DNA from: Nitrospirota bacterium
Lineage (GTDB): Bacteria; Nitrospirota; Thermodesulfovibrionia; Thermodesulfovibrionales; JdFR-85
NCBI GenBank assembly: GCA_011321725.1
Contig: DROX01000255.1
Span: forward strand, 1-50,460
Direction of reading: 5' to 3'
Length of the DNA stretch: 50,460 nt
Shown piece by piece: positions 25,190-34,464 of the stretch. Both the position numbers and the translations under genes were made by a program. Positions within the stretch are counted from its first letter, which is position 1. Every line of letters starts with the position of its first letter. The notes under the pieces were generated by a model that was not told the DNA's origin, did not search any database, and saw nothing but the letters and a program-made list of their open reading frames with translations.

Positions 25190-26638
25190 ATGAAGAGAAG
25201 ATACCTTTTGGCTATCACCATGGTCTCCTTCCTTTTTGTATTCTTTCTCCTGTTATCCCCCTATTCCACCATGAACAGGGCCTTTGCTGACAACCATGAG
25301 GGTGTAACAGCAGCAACGGATTTCCTGAGCAAACTGAGTAACTCCCTCTCTGAGGTATCCAGCAGGGTGACCCCATCGGTTGTAAACATATCAACCACCA
25401 TGACCGTTACGGCTCAGGAGACACCCTTTGGAGAGCTCTTCAACGACCCCTTTTTCAGGAGATTCTTTGGTACACCCTTCGGGCCTGAACAAAAATACAG
25501 GACCACCGCCCTTGGCTCAGGCGTGATCGTATCAAAGGATGGCTATATTCTAACAAACAATCATGTAGTGAAGAATGCCGAGAAGATCAAGGTGATACTC
25601 TATGACAAGAGACAGTATGATGCCAGGGTAATCGGTACAGATCCCAAAACAGATCTTGCGGTAATAAAGATAGATGAGAAGAATCTACCAGCTATCAAGA
25701 TAGGGAATTCCGACAGGCTGAGGGTTGGTGATGTGGTGCTTGCCATTGGTAACCCCTTTGGCCTCAGCCATACCGTAACAATGGGAATAGTAAGTGCTGT
25801 GGGCAGGTCAAATATCGGTCTGGCAGATTACGAGGACTTTATCCAGACCGATGCTGCCATTAACCCTGGCAACTCTGGAGGCGCGCTGGTCAATGCAAAG
25901 GGAGAACTGGTGGGGATAAACACCGCCATATTCAGTAAGAGTGGCGGATACATGGGAATAGGGTTTGCCATCCCCTCAAACATGGCAAAGGCCGTGATGG
26001 AGAGTATCATAAAATACGGAAAGGTGATCAGGGGCTGGCTTGGCGTAACCATCCAGAACATCACACCCGAGATAGCTAAACACCTTGGCATAAAGGCAAA
26101 CAAAGGAGCACTGGTAACCGATGTGGTGAAAGGAAGCCCTGCTGACAGTGCAGGACTGAAAAGGGGAGACCTTATTGTGGAGTATAACGGCAACCCTGTA
26201 AACAACACAACCGAACTCAGAAACATGGTGGCCCAGACCCGGCCTGGCAAGATTGTAGAGTTGAAGATCATAAGAGATGGAAGGGAAATAACCATGACAG
26301 TAACTATCGGTGAACTCCCGGAGAAACTGGCAGAGGCAGGAACACCTGCACATGAAAATATACTCAAGGGTGTGTATGTCCAGAACCTGACCCCACAGAT
26401 AAGAGAGGAACTGAGTATACCATCAGATGTCCAGGGTGTGGTTGTCACCAATGTGGATGAAGACAGTCCTGCATATGGTATTCTGAGAAGAGGGGATGTT
26501 ATAACAGAGGTGAACAGAAGGGAGATAAAAGACACAAAGGACTTTGAAAATGCCCTTTCCGGGATTGGTGGAAATGAGAGTGTATTGCTTCTTGTCTACA
26601 GACATGGAGGATATGTGTATCTGACAATCAAACCATGA
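25190..26638 (+). CDS. HtrA/DegP-family periplasmic serine protease
   Basis: A 482-residue protease/chaperone for envelope protein quality control. An N-terminal signal or membrane anchor (YLLAITMVSFLFVFFLLLSP) is followed by the trypsin-like domain with catalytic His in LTNNHVVKNA, Asp in DPKTDLAVIKI, Ser in NPGNSGGALVN, and two PDZ domains (about residues 275-370 and 385-480). GGAGG supports the ATG. tatA follows 11 bases later, so they are likely co-transcribed. It probably acts on misfolded exported proteins; the exact DegP/DegQ/DegS type is not determined. Confidence 0.95.
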   Translation: MKRRYLLAITMVSFLFVFFLLLSPYSTMNRAFADNHEGVTAATDFLSKLSNSLSEVSSRVTPSVVNISTTMTVTAQETPFGELFNDPFFRRFFGTPFGPEQKYRTTALGSGVIVSKDGYILTNNHVVKNAEKIKVILYDKRQYDARVIGTDPKTDLAVIKIDEKNLPAIKIGNSDRLRVGDVVLAIGNPFGLSHTVTMGIVSAVGRSNIGLADYEDFIQTDAAINPGNSGGALVNAKGELVGINTAIFSKSGGYMGIGFAIPSNMAKAVMESIIKYGKVIRGWLGVTIQNITPEIAKHLGIKANKGALVTDVVKGSPADSAGLKRGDLIVEYNGNPVNNTTELRNMVAQTRPGKIVELKIIRDGREITMTVTIGELPEKLAEAGTPAHENILKGVYVQNLTPQIREELSIPSDVQGVVVTNVDEDSPAYGILRRGDVITEVNRREIKDTKDFENALSGIGGNESVLLLVYRHGGYVYLTIKP

Positions 26639-26649
26639 AAGGAGATATC

Positions 26650-26820
26650 ATGTTTGACCTTGGGTTTCCAGAGCTGTTGGTGGTACTGGTGATTGCACTG
26701 GTGATTTTTGGCCCAAGCAGACTCCCCTCTCTTGGCAGCAGCATAGGACATGCAATAAGGGGATTCAAGAAGGCGATAAATGAGGGTGACAGGGATGAAA
26801 ACTCAGAGATAGAGAAATAA
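26650..26820 (+). CDS. tatA: Twin-arginine translocase subunit TatA
   Basis: TatA forms the pore of the Tat system that exports folded, often cofactor-bearing proteins such as hydrogenases. The 56-residue protein has one membrane helix (FDLGFPELLVVLVIALVIFG), the FGPSRLPSLG hinge and the amphipathic helix IGHAIRGFKKA. The track start at 26635 overlaps the htrA stop and would add MKGDI; the ATG at 26650 has AAAGGAG properly spaced and gives the usual N-terminus. tatB and tatC are not adjacent. Confidence 0.93.
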   Translation: MFDLGFPELLVVLVIALVIFGPSRLPSLGSSIGHAIRGFKKAINEGDRDENSEIEK

Positions 26821-26824
26821 AGGA

Positions 26825-27319
26825 ATGCTGTTTTACAGGATCCCAAGGACCATGGCAGATGGCAGTCTCAGGCTGAGACCGGTAAGGATCTTTGATGCCT
26901 CCTTTATAACAGAGGGGTTCCTGGAGGAAGGGATCTCTCCCTACAGGAACATAAGACCCCTTCCTCTATGGCTATCGCTCTGGTGGTGGACAAGGAAGAC
27001 CTTTTTGCCAGCCTATTGTATTGAGTATGATACAGAAAGGATCGGTTTTATGGGCCTTTACAACCTGAGACCGGGCGAATCTGCAGGGCTGAGCCTTGTG
27101 ATATTCGTAAAGGAGATGAGAAGACACGGCTATGGCAGGAGGGCATTTCATCTTCTCCTGCAAAGCCTGAAGAGATACTCTGTAGTCAAGAGGATATACG
27201 TTGAGGTCAGAGGAGACAACACAGGTGCCCTATCTTTCTGGAGGAGGATGGGATTTGCGGAGATAAGAAGCCAAGGGGGGATTGTAACCATGTCCCTCAA
27301 GGTGGATGAAAAGACCTGA
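26825..27319 (+). CDS. GNAT family N-acetyltransferase
   Basis: A 164-residue acyltransferase. The acetyl-CoA binding motif is in [16 protein letters not shown] (R-x-x-G-x-G/A), followed by [19 protein letters not shown], the typical GNAT C-terminal signature. The substrate is unknown. AAAGG abuts the ATG, four bases after the tatA stop, so it belongs to the htrA-tatA unit. Confidence 0.88.
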   Translation: MLFYRIPRTMADGSLRLRPVRIFDASFITEGFLEEGISPYRNIRPLPLWLSLWWWTRKTFLPAYCIEYDTERIGFMGLYNLRPGESAGLSLVIFVKEMRRHGYGRRAFHLLLQSLKRYSVVKRIYVEVRGDNTGALSFWRRMGFAEIRSQGGIVTMSLKVDEKT

Positions 27320-27471
27320 TGCGTTACCTTAGCGCTGTATTTAAGGCAAAAAGGATGGAACCCCCACAATCCGGACCAAAAGAGCTTGTCTGGAACACCT
27401 CTTCAGACAGAGGAGTTTTTTCAGCAAGCGGAGGTTGTTCTTTAGAGAATAATCATAAAGGAGGTGGACAG

Positions 27472-28218
27472 ATGTTAAAACTGGTTTTACTGAGGCATGG
27501 AGAGAGCATATGGAATCTGGAGAATAGATTTACGGGCTGGACCGATGTTGATCTCTCAGATCATGGCATCCAGCAGGCACGTAATGCAGGCAGGCTGCTA
27601 AAGGAAAAGGGGTTCTCCTTTGATACTGCATATACCTCTGTGTTAAAGCGGGCCATAAGGACACTATGGATGGTCCTTGAGGAGATGGATCTAATGTGGA
27701 TACCTGTTTATAAGTCATGGCGGCTCAATGAAAGGCACTATGGAGCACTCCAGGGGCTTAACAAAAAGGAAACAGCGGAAAGATTAGGTGTAGAACTTGT
27801 TCAGAAGTGGCGTCGCAGTTATGATATAGCTCCACCCCCGCTGGAGAGAACGGACAGACGTCATCCACGATATGATCCAAGATACCGGGAACTCAATGAA
27901 GACGAACTTCCCGATACAGAGAGCCTTAAGGATACCCTCAACCGTGTACTGCCTTACTGGCACAGAACAATAGAGCCCTCTTTAAGGGCTGGCAAAAGGG
28001 TTCTGATCTCAGCCCATGGCAACAGCCTCCGTGCCCTTGTCAAATACCTTGACAATATCTCTGACGATGATATACCCATGCTTAATATCCCGACAGGCTT
28101 CCCGCTGGTCTATGAACTTGATGACAACCTCAAGGCGGTAAAACATTATTATCTTGGCAATGAGGAGGAGATCAGGGCTGCCACAGAATCAGTAGCCAGG
28201 CAGCTTAGTCAAGGATAG
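27472..28218 (+). CDS. gpmA: 2,3-bisphosphoglycerate-dependent phosphoglycerate mutase
   Basis: GpmA interconverts 3- and 2-phosphoglycerate in glycolysis and gluconeogenesis. At 248 residues it has the family's normal length and shows the phosphohistidine motif [40 protein letters not shown] and the second His motif [11 protein letters not shown]. The track start at 27319 would add 51 residues without similarity to the family; AAAGGAGG eight bases before ATG 27472 fixes the true start. It lies upstream of the proton ATPase and glycogen phosphorylase genes, with a 218-base gap. Confidence 0.96.
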   Translation: MLKLVLLRHGESIWNLENRFTGWTDVDLSDHGIQQARNAGRLLKEKGFSFDTAYTSVLKRAIRTLWMVLEEMDLMWIPVYKSWRLNERHYGALQGLNKKETAERLGVELVQKWRRSYDIAPPPLERTDRRHPRYDPRYRELNEDELPDTESLKDTLNRVLPYWHRTIEPSLRAGKRVLISAHGNSLRALVKYLDNISDDDIPMLNIPTGFPLVYELDDNLKAVKHYYLGNEEEIRAATESVARQLSQG

Positions 28219-28436
28219 CATTAAAGCGGAAGGAAAGGAATAGCCAGGGATCAACTAAACAAGTCACTTGTTAGCCAGCTCATGGACCTCTTCCTTCAGG
28301 CGGTACAGAGACATTGATCTGTTCAATATAAACTGTTCCCTGCAAGAAGGGAGAAAAACCGCTACAAAACTCTAAATGAGGAGACCACGAGGGCTTTATC
28401 AGTACGAAAAGGACTTTATTCCTGAAGGAGGCAAAG

Positions 28437-31037
28437 ATGGCAAACACCAAGGAATATGAAAAATTATCAGTAGAGGAAACACTCAAAAACCTGCAGACAG
28501 ACAGGACAAAAGGACTCAGCTCAGAGGAGGTGAAGAAGAGGCTTCATGAGTACGGCTATAACGAGATACCCGAGAAGGAGGAGTCCACCTTTCACAGGGT
28601 CTTCAGACGGTTCTGGGGACCGATCCCCTGGATGATAGAGATCGCTGCGGTGCTATCTGCCATGGTGAAGAGATGGGAGGATTTTGTAATAATAATGGTC
28701 CTGCTCCTGACAAATGCATTTATTGACCTCTGGCAGGAATCAAAGGCATTGAACGCACTGAAGGTATTGAAAAGCAAACTGGCCAAGAAGGCACTTGTCC
28801 TCAGGGACGGAAGATTCCAGACACTTGATGCCAGAGAACTGGTCCCAGGAGATATAATAAAGATAAAGATAGGAGACCTGATCCCAGCAGATGTAAAGCT
28901 TGTTGAAGGAGATTTCATACAGGCAGACCAGTCTGCGCTTACCGGAGAATCACTGCCTGTTACCAAAAGGGCAGGGGATGTGGCCTATTCCAACTCCATA
29001 GTAAAACAGGGTGAGATGGTGGCGGTGGTGATCAATACGGCGATGAATACCTTTTTCGGAAAGACCGTTTCGCTTGTAGCAAGGGCACAGAGGGAAGAGA
29101 AAAGCCATTTCCAGAAGGCGGTTATACACATTGGAAACTACCTGATTCTTATCACCATATTCCTGGCAGTGATTATTCTCATTACCGCCATGTTTAGACA
29201 CGAAAACATGATAGAAATATTGAGATTTACCCTCGTCCTGACAGTTGCAGCAATTCCTGTTGCCCTGCCAGCAGTACTGTCTGTAACCATGGCTGTGGGT
29301 GCCATGAACCTGTCAAAGAGACAGGCCATTGTAAGCCGCCTTGTGGCTATAGAGGAACTTGCAGGTGTGGATGTCCTCTGCTCTGACAAGACAGGTACAC
29401 TGACCCAGAACAGGATGACCGTTTCTGATCCTGTTACCTTTGGTGGGCATACCATAGAGAAATTAATGCTCTATGCAGCGCTTGCATCAAAGGAAGAGAA
29501 CAAGGACCCTATTGAGGTTCCTCTTTACGAGTATCTTGAGAAGACAGGTCAGATACAGGTGCTCAGACAGTATGAACAGATAAAGTTTACACCCTTTGAC
29601 CCTGTCAGTAAAAGGACAGAGGCAGTGGTGAGGTCGGGGGAGAAGACATTCGTGGTTACCAAAGGGGCCTCCCAGGTGATACTTGAATTGTGTGGAGACA
29701 ATATTAACATGCAGGAGATCCTGAAAAAGGTGGAGGATTTTGCAGAAAAGGGCTTCAGGACACTGGGTGTGGCAGTAAAGCAGCCTGAAAAGGAGAACTT
29801 TGAGTTTATAGGACTGCTTCCACTCTTTGATCCTCCACGGGAGGACTCGAAAGAGACAATTGAGGAGGCAAGCAGCTTAGGGTTGGATATCAAGATGGTA
29901 ACAGGCGATAATGTATCCATTGCCCGACACATAGCAGACATCCTGGGGATAGGGGAGAATATACTGGATGCCCGTGAACTCAAGGGGGCAAGCAATAAGG
30001 AGCTTATCCTGTTGGGTGAGATTATTGCCAGGACTGTATACAGGCGACTGGCACCTGATGCTACTGAAGAGGAGTCCAGGGGGATTGCAAAGGAGATTGT
30101 AAGGGAACTGGAAAAGGAGTTCGGGAAGATAGAACTGCCAAAGGGATATGTAAAGATGCATGAATCCGAAATCATAGAGGTGATAGAGAATGCCGACGGA
30201 TTTGCACAGGTCTTTCCAGAGGACAAATACTTTATCGTTGACAAACTTCAGAAGGCTGGCCATATTGTGGGAATGACAGGCGATGGCGTTAATGATGCAC
30301 CAGCGCTGAAGAAGGCTGATGCTGGTATTGCTGTCTCTGGAGCAACAGATGCAGCAAGGGCAGCTGCAGACCTTGTACTGCTCTCTCCGGGGCTATCCGT
30401 AATCATAGATGCCGTAAAGGGAGCCAGGGTTACATTTGAAAGGATGAAGAGTTACAGCATATACAGGATAGCAGAGACCATCAGGGTAATCCTCTTTATG
30501 ACTGCATCCATTGTTATATTCAATTTCTACCCTGTTACTGCTATTATGATTATTATACTGGCCTTTCTGAATGACCTTCCCATACTGGCCATTGCCTATG
30601 ACAGAACAAAGGTGAACAACAGGCCGGTCAAGTGGAATATGACAGAGGTGATGGGTATATCCACTGTGCTTGGCATCCTTGGTGTTATTGCAAGCTTTGG
30701 AATCTTCTACATAGCTGAGGAGTATATGCATCTGTCAGCCCCTGTTGTTCAGAGCTTTATATTCCTGAAACTGGCTGTGGCAGGACATCTCACAATATTT
30801 ATAACACGAACAGATAACCGTTTCTGGCGTAAACCGCACCCTGCACCACTACTTCTCTGGGCCGCTATTGCCACAAAGGGTGTGGCAACACTCTTTGCAG
30901 TGTATGGATGGTTTATTGCTCCCATAGGCTGGAGGAATGCCCTCCTTGTCTGGGGATATGCCCTTGCATGGTTTGTGATCAATGACTTTGTAAAGATCTG
31001 GACATACAGGATACTCCGAAGGGACAAAAAAATATAA
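28437..31037 (+). CDS. Plasma-membrane proton ATPase (P3A-type)
   Basis: An 866-residue P-type ATPase of the fungal/plant PMA class, which also occurs in some archaea and bacteria. It shows the actuator loop ALTGESLPV, the phosphorylation site CSDKTGTLTQNRM, the nucleotide-binding KGASQVI, MVTGDN and the hinge MTGDGVNDAPALKKADAG, with about ten membrane helices. The M4 motif is PVALPAVLSV, as in proton pumps, and there is no N-terminal metal-binding domain. An insert between ILDAREL and HESEIIEV of about 55 residues is long relative to plant enzymes. GGAGGCAAAG supports the start. It would extrude protons using ATP. It ends 15 bases before glgP. Confidence 0.93.
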   Translation: MANTKEYEKLSVEETLKNLQTDRTKGLSSEEVKKRLHEYGYNEIPEKEESTFHRVFRRFWGPIPWMIEIAAVLSAMVKRWEDFVIIMVLLLTNAFIDLWQESKALNALKVLKSKLAKKALVLRDGRFQTLDARELVPGDIIKIKIGDLIPADVKLVEGDFIQADQSALTGESLPVTKRAGDVAYSNSIVKQGEMVAVVINTAMNTFFGKTVSLVARAQREEKSHFQKAVIHIGNYLILITIFLAVIILITAMFRHENMIEILRFTLVLTVAAIPVALPAVLSVTMAVGAMNLSKRQAIVSRLVAIEELAGVDVLCSDKTGTLTQNRMTVSDPVTFGGHTIEKLMLYAALASKEENKDPIEVPLYEYLEKTGQIQVLRQYEQIKFTPFDPVSKRTEAVVRSGEKTFVVTKGASQVILELCGDNINMQEILKKVEDFAEKGFRTLGVAVKQPEKENFEFIGLLPLFDPPREDSKETIEEASSLGLDIKMVTGDNVSIARHIADILGIGENILDARELKGASNKELILLGEIIARTVYRRLAPDATEEESRGIAKEIVRELEKEFGKIELPKGYVKMHESEIIEVIENADGFAQVFPEDKYFIVDKLQKAGHIVGMTGDGVNDAPALKKADAGIAVSGATDAARAAADLVLLSPGLSVIIDAVKGARVTFERMKSYSIYRIAETIRVILFMTASIVIFNFYPVTAIMIIILAFLNDLPILAIAYDRTKVNNRPVKWNMTEVMGISTVLGILGVIASFGIFYIAEEYMHLSAPVVQSFIFLKLAVAGHLTIFITRTDNRFWRKPHPAPLLLWAAIATKGVATLFAVYGWFIAPIGWRNALLVWGYALAWFVINDFVKIWTYRILRRDKKI

Positions 31038-31052
31038 TAAGGAGGAGAAGAG

Positions 31053-33152
31053 ATGTTTACCAATCTTCCCGAGAGAATCAGTGGTCTTGGAGAACTGGCC
31101 TATAATCTCTGGTGGAGCTGGCATCCTGAGGCAAGGATGCTTTTCAAGATGCTTAACCGGCAGGCATGGAAGGAATGCACACACAATCCAGTAAAGATGC
31201 TCAGGGAGCTTCCACAGGATATACTGGAGAGTGCTGCAAAGGATCATGAATATCTCCACCACTATGATGTGGTGATTGCGAAATTCAAAAGGGAGGTATA
31301 TACCAAAAAAGGCTGGTTCCAGGAAAATATGGACGATCCTGATTACCTGCCAATAGCCTATTTTTCAGCAGAATACGGGCTGCATCATTCCCTGCCCTTT
31401 TATGCAGGAGGGCTGGGATTCCTGGCAGGTGATCATATCAAGGAATGCAGTGACTTAGGGATTCCCCTGGTAGCTGTGGGGTTCATGTACCCCGAGGGAT
31501 ATGTAAGGCAGAAGATAAGGTCAGATGGATGGCAGGAGGATGTGGATGAGGTTCTGGACAGGGACGCTGCCCCTATCAGCAGGGTAAATGGTGATGATGG
31601 TAACCAGCTTATTGTCCGGGTACCCTTCATAGAACCACCTGTGCATGTTGCGGTATGGAAGGTACAGGTGGGCAGGGTACAGCTTATCCTTATGGATACA
31701 GACCTTGAGATAAATGATCCCTGGAACCGTCTGATCTCAGCCCGTCTATACATAGGAGACATGGAGCAGAGGCTCCGCCAGGAGATAGTGCTTGGTATCG
31801 GCGGAAGCGAGGTCCTGAACACCCTCGGGATCAAACACTCTGTGCTCCACCTGAATGAAGGACATCCTGCCTTTGCCATACTTGAAAGGATAAGGGAACG
31901 GATAGAAGGGGGAATGACCTTTGATGATGCAGCCCGTGAGGTAAAGGCCACCACTGTCTTTACCACCCACACCCCCGTTCCAGCAGGCCACGATGTATTC
32001 CCCTTCCATCTGATGGATAAGTATTTCAGCAACTACTATCCCCTTCTTGGCCTCAGCCGTGAGGATTTCCTCAAGCTGGGTATCCACCCCTCCGCACCAT
32101 CTGCTGGATTCAACATGACAGCCTTTGCCCTCAGGATGTCCGAGTACCGGAATGCTGTCAGCAAGAGACACGGAGAGGTGACACGCCGGATGTGGCAGCC
32201 CCTCTGGCCTGACACAAAGGAAGAGGAGATCCCCATCGGGCACATCACCAATGGGGTACATGTACCCACCTGGATTGAACCAAAGATGCAGATCCTCTTC
32301 AACAGATACCTTGATCCCGGATGGCTTGAAGACCATGATAACCCTGTCCTGTGGGAATTGATAGATGACATCCCTGATGAGGAACTCTGGCAGGTTCACT
32401 ACAGGCTGAAGATGAAGCTTATCAACTTTATCCGTAACAGGGTGCGTCAGAGATGGGTTGAGGACAGGGTGAGCACTGCAAACATAATTGCTGGTGGCAC
32501 CCTGCTTGAACCCTCGGCACTTACCATCGGCTTTGCAAGGCGTTTTGCCGAGTACAAGAGGGCCTATCTCATATTCCAGGATATGGACAGGCTCAAGAGG
32601 ATAGTCAACAACCGCTGGATGCCCGTGCAGATCCTTTTTGCAGGCAAGGCACATCCTGCAGACGATGCAGGAAAGAGGATCCTTCAGCAGGTCTTCAAGC
32701 ATGCCCACGACCCTGACTTCGGGGGAAGGATAGCCTTTGTGGAGAACTATGATGAACAGCTTGCCCAGTACATGACCCACGGGGTTGATGTATGGCTTAA
32801 CAACCCGCGACCTCCCCTGGAGGCAAGCGGAACAAGCGGAATGAAGGCATCCCTGAACGGTGTTCCCCATCTCAGCATTCTTGACGGCTGGTGGATTGAA
32901 GGGTTTAACGGTAAAAACGGCTGGGCCTTTGAAGGCACCGGTGATGATGGCAGGGACGCAGGACAGATCTACGACCTCCTTGAAAAGGAGATCATACCCA
33001 CATACTACAGGGTTGATGAAAGAGGCATCCCCCATGACTGGGTAAAGGTAATGAAGGAGGCTATAAAGAGCAACGCTGCCAGGTTCAGCGCAAGAAGGAT
33101 GGTAAAAGAATACGCGGAGGGATTCTACCAGAAGGCATACAAAGAGGCATAA
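31053..33152 (+). CDS. glgP: Alpha-glucan (glycogen) phosphorylase, GT35
   Basis: This pyridoxal-phosphate enzyme releases glucose 1-phosphate from glycogen or maltodextrin. At 699 residues it is of the shorter Thermotoga AgpA-like subclass (N-terminal RISGLGELAYNLWWSWHPEA). It shows YFSAEYGLHHSLPFYAGGLG, LNEGHPAFA, and the catalytic PLP-lysine site SGTSGMKASLNG. AAGGAGG precedes the ATG, 15 bases after the ATPase stop, so the two are probably co-transcribed. A 9-bp hairpin follows the stop. Confidence 0.95.
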   Translation: MFTNLPERISGLGELAYNLWWSWHPEARMLFKMLNRQAWKECTHNPVKMLRELPQDILESAAKDHEYLHHYDVVIAKFKREVYTKKGWFQENMDDPDYLPIAYFSAEYGLHHSLPFYAGGLGFLAGDHIKECSDLGIPLVAVGFMYPEGYVRQKIRSDGWQEDVDEVLDRDAAPISRVNGDDGNQLIVRVPFIEPPVHVAVWKVQVGRVQLILMDTDLEINDPWNRLISARLYIGDMEQRLRQEIVLGIGGSEVLNTLGIKHSVLHLNEGHPAFAILERIRERIEGGMTFDDAAREVKATTVFTTHTPVPAGHDVFPFHLMDKYFSNYYPLLGLSREDFLKLGIHPSAPSAGFNMTAFALRMSEYRNAVSKRHGEVTRRMWQPLWPDTKEEEIPIGHITNGVHVPTWIEPKMQILFNRYLDPGWLEDHDNPVLWELIDDIPDEELWQVHYRLKMKLINFIRNRVRQRWVEDRVSTANIIAGGTLLEPSALTIGFARRFAEYKRAYLIFQDMDRLKRIVNNRWMPVQILFAGKAHPADDAGKRILQQVFKHAHDPDFGGRIAFVENYDEQLAQYMTHGVDVWLNNPRPPLEASGTSGMKASLNGVPHLSILDGWWIEGFNGKNGWAFEGTGDDGRDAGQIYDLLEKEIIPTYYRVDERGIPHDWVKVMKEAIKSNAARFSARRMVKEYAEGFYQKAYKEA

Positions 33153-33153
33153 T

Positions 33154-33177
33154 ATAGATTCATGGGTTTGAATCTAT
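33154..33177 (+). terminator. Hairpin after glgP
   Basis: ATAGATTCA and TGAATCTAT (9 bp) flank TGGGTT, two bases after the glgP stop codon. It is AT-rich and lacks a T-run, so termination is likely but not certain. Confidence 0.4.
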
Positions 33178-33265
33178 CTATATCCCCGAACCAGCAGGGC
33201 CTTTCATGATTAGATACAAAAGCCTTTAAAGACAGAGGTAGCTCAATGTCCTCAATCGTACAGGT

Positions 33266-33311
33266 TTGATCAAAGTGATTAATATGATATACAATATATA
33301 TGTGATATACA
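33266..33311 (+). promoter_or_regulatory. Promoter and operator-like direct repeats of the CopG/PIN pair
   Basis: TTGATC-N16-TATACA (33266-33293) is a plausible promoter. TGATATACA occurs twice (33285-33293 and 33303-33311), 18 bp apart, overlapping the -10 and the transcript start, as expected for autorepression by a ribbon-helix-helix antitoxin. Confidence 0.45.
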
Positions 33312-33328
33312 CCTTCAGGAGGTTAAGG

Positions 33329-33577
33329 ATGGCTACACAGATGATAATACGATTGGATGAAAAGACCAAAGAAAGACTGAACAGACTGGCCAGGATGGAA
33401 GGTAAGTCCATGAGCCAGATGGTGAGAGAAATCATTGAAGAGCGCCTCAGGGAGCGTGATATCGGTGCATATATTGATGACCTCTGGGACAGGATCGGAA
33501 ACAAACTTACCTCAAAGGGTGTAACAGAGGCAGAGGTAAAGAAGGCTATCAGACAGTCCAGAAGATCCAGCAGATGA
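33329..33577 (+). CDS. Ribbon-helix-helix (CopG/Arc-type) antitoxin
   Basis: An 82-residue DNA-binding protein; the strand-helix-helix segment MATQMIIRLDEKTKERLNRL followed by GKSMSQMVREIIEERL is typical of the CopG/RHH fold. The C-terminal part should bind and neutralise the toxin. The track start at 33266 lies in the promoter; ATG 33329 has CAGGAGG upstream. The stop overlaps the toxin start (ATGA). It probably represses its own promoter through the TGATATACA repeats. Confidence 0.85.
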   Translation: MATQMIIRLDEKTKERLNRLARMEGKSMSQMVREIIEERLRERDIGAYIDDLWDRIGNKLTSKGVTEAEVKKAIRQSRRSSR

Positions 33578-33978
33578 GGGTGGTTATAGATACCAATGTG
33601 TTCGTCTCGTCCTTTTTCGGGGGCAACCCAAGAACTATTATAGACCTCTGGAAGGATGGTGCTATTACCCTGTGTCTGTCCAGGGATATACTTGATGAAT
33701 ATGTAGATGTCCTAAACCGGTTGGGCATGAGGGATGAAAAAGAACTGAAGGAACTACTGTCATTTTTTTCAGAAGGATTTAACATCCTCTTTACAACGAA
33801 GACGCCCGAGATTAATATAGTTGACAATGACCCTGCTGACAATAAGTTTATTGAATGTGCTCTGGCACTTAAGGCAAAGGTAATCATAACCGGAGACAAA
33901 CATCTTCTTTCGGTAAAGAAATTTGGAGAGATTGGGATAATGACACCAAAAAAGTTTCTTGAAATATACCATGATTGA
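33574..33978 (+). CDS. PIN-domain toxin (COG1569-type)
   Basis: A 134-residue predicted ribonuclease toxin. PIN acidic residues are visible in VVIDTNVFVSSFFGG (Asp), SRDILDEY, VDNDPADNKFIECA and IITGDKHLL. This PIN_3 branch is commonly annotated as putative toxin of a toxin-antitoxin system. It is coupled to the RHH antitoxin by a 4-base overlap. The RNA target is unknown. Confidence 0.87.
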   Translation: MRVVIDTNVFVSSFFGGNPRTIIDLWKDGAITLCLSRDILDEYVDVLNRLGMRDEKELKELLSFFSEGFNILFTTKTPEINIVDNDPADNKFIECALALKAKVIITGDKHLLSVKKFGEIGIMTPKKFLEIYHD

Positions 33979-34027
33979 TACAGACGGATATGGTCCTTGA
34001 AAGGATTCATAGAGAGGGGCTTACAAA

Positions 34028-34117
34028 GTGAATATCAGAGAGATCTACAGGCATCTTCAGGAAGACCTGAAGGATTTTGATCAATTCGCAAGATATATCA
34101 CCGAATATCTGAAGTGA
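34028..34117 (+). CDS. Possible 29-residue small ORF
   Basis: A GTG-started frame too short for the track: it reads from NIREIYRHLQEDL to a terminal EYLK. AGAGGGG lies eight bases before the GTG, and the peptide is helical and charged. It sits between the two toxin-antitoxin pairs and may be a true small gene or the remnant of a third one. Evidence is limited to the ribosome site and composition. Confidence 0.3.
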   Translation: MNIREIYRHLQEDLKDFDQFARYITEYLK

Positions 34118-34190
34118 ATAAAGAGGTTCGCCCTCTTCTATCAATTTTCAGTTTTTCTAAATATGCCATGATTATTCCTACTTTATATGT

Positions 34191-34196
34191 TATAAT
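34191..34196 (+). promoter_or_regulatory. -10 element of the AbrB/PIN pair
   Basis: A perfect TATAAT lies 31 bases before the ATG at 34228, leaving a short leader with TAGGAG. No convincing -35 box is seen. Confidence 0.4.
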
Positions 34197-34227
34197 CAGA
34201 ATATAAACCATATTGTAGGAGAAAAAG

Positions 34228-34464
34228 ATGTCATTAACTGTAAAGATAGGAAAAAAGAGTCAGATTGTTATACCGAAGAAGCTTCGTGAGGCCATCGGGA
34301 TATCAGAGGGTGATGAGATAATAATTGACCTGGAGGATGATCGTATTGTAATAAAACCCAAGCCTGATAGCTACACAAAGAAACTGAAAGGGCTTCACAG
34401 ACAGTTATGGAAGGGCGTGGATGCTAAGAGGTATGTAAAGGGTGAACGGAAGGCATGGGATTGA
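34228..34464 (+). CDS. SpoVT/AbrB-type antitoxin
   Basis: A 78-residue swapped-hairpin DNA-binding protein: VKIGKKSQIVIPKKLREAIG and EGDEIIIDLEDDRIVIKP form the AbrB fold of VapB/MazE-type antitoxins. The basic C-terminus (RYVKGERKAWD) overlaps the start of the toxin gene by 10 bases. TAGGAG is well placed before the ATG. Confidence 0.9.
   Translation: MSLTVKIGKKSQIVIPKKLREAIGISEGDEIIIDLEDDRIVIKPKPDSYTKKLKGLHRQLWKGVDAKRYVKGERKAWD

Noticed and set aside
27319-27471. 51-codon N-terminal extension of gpmA
   Set aside because: No similarity to the family, and a strong AAAGGAGG site marks the internal ATG.
28258-28272. AACAAGT-C-ACTTGTT palindrome upstream of the proton ATPase as an operator
   Set aside because: A single 15-base palindrome with no clear promoter beside it; could be chance.
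31746-33035. 429-residue minus-strand ORF opposite glgP
   Set aside because: Antisense shadow of a complete glycogen phosphorylase; no family features.
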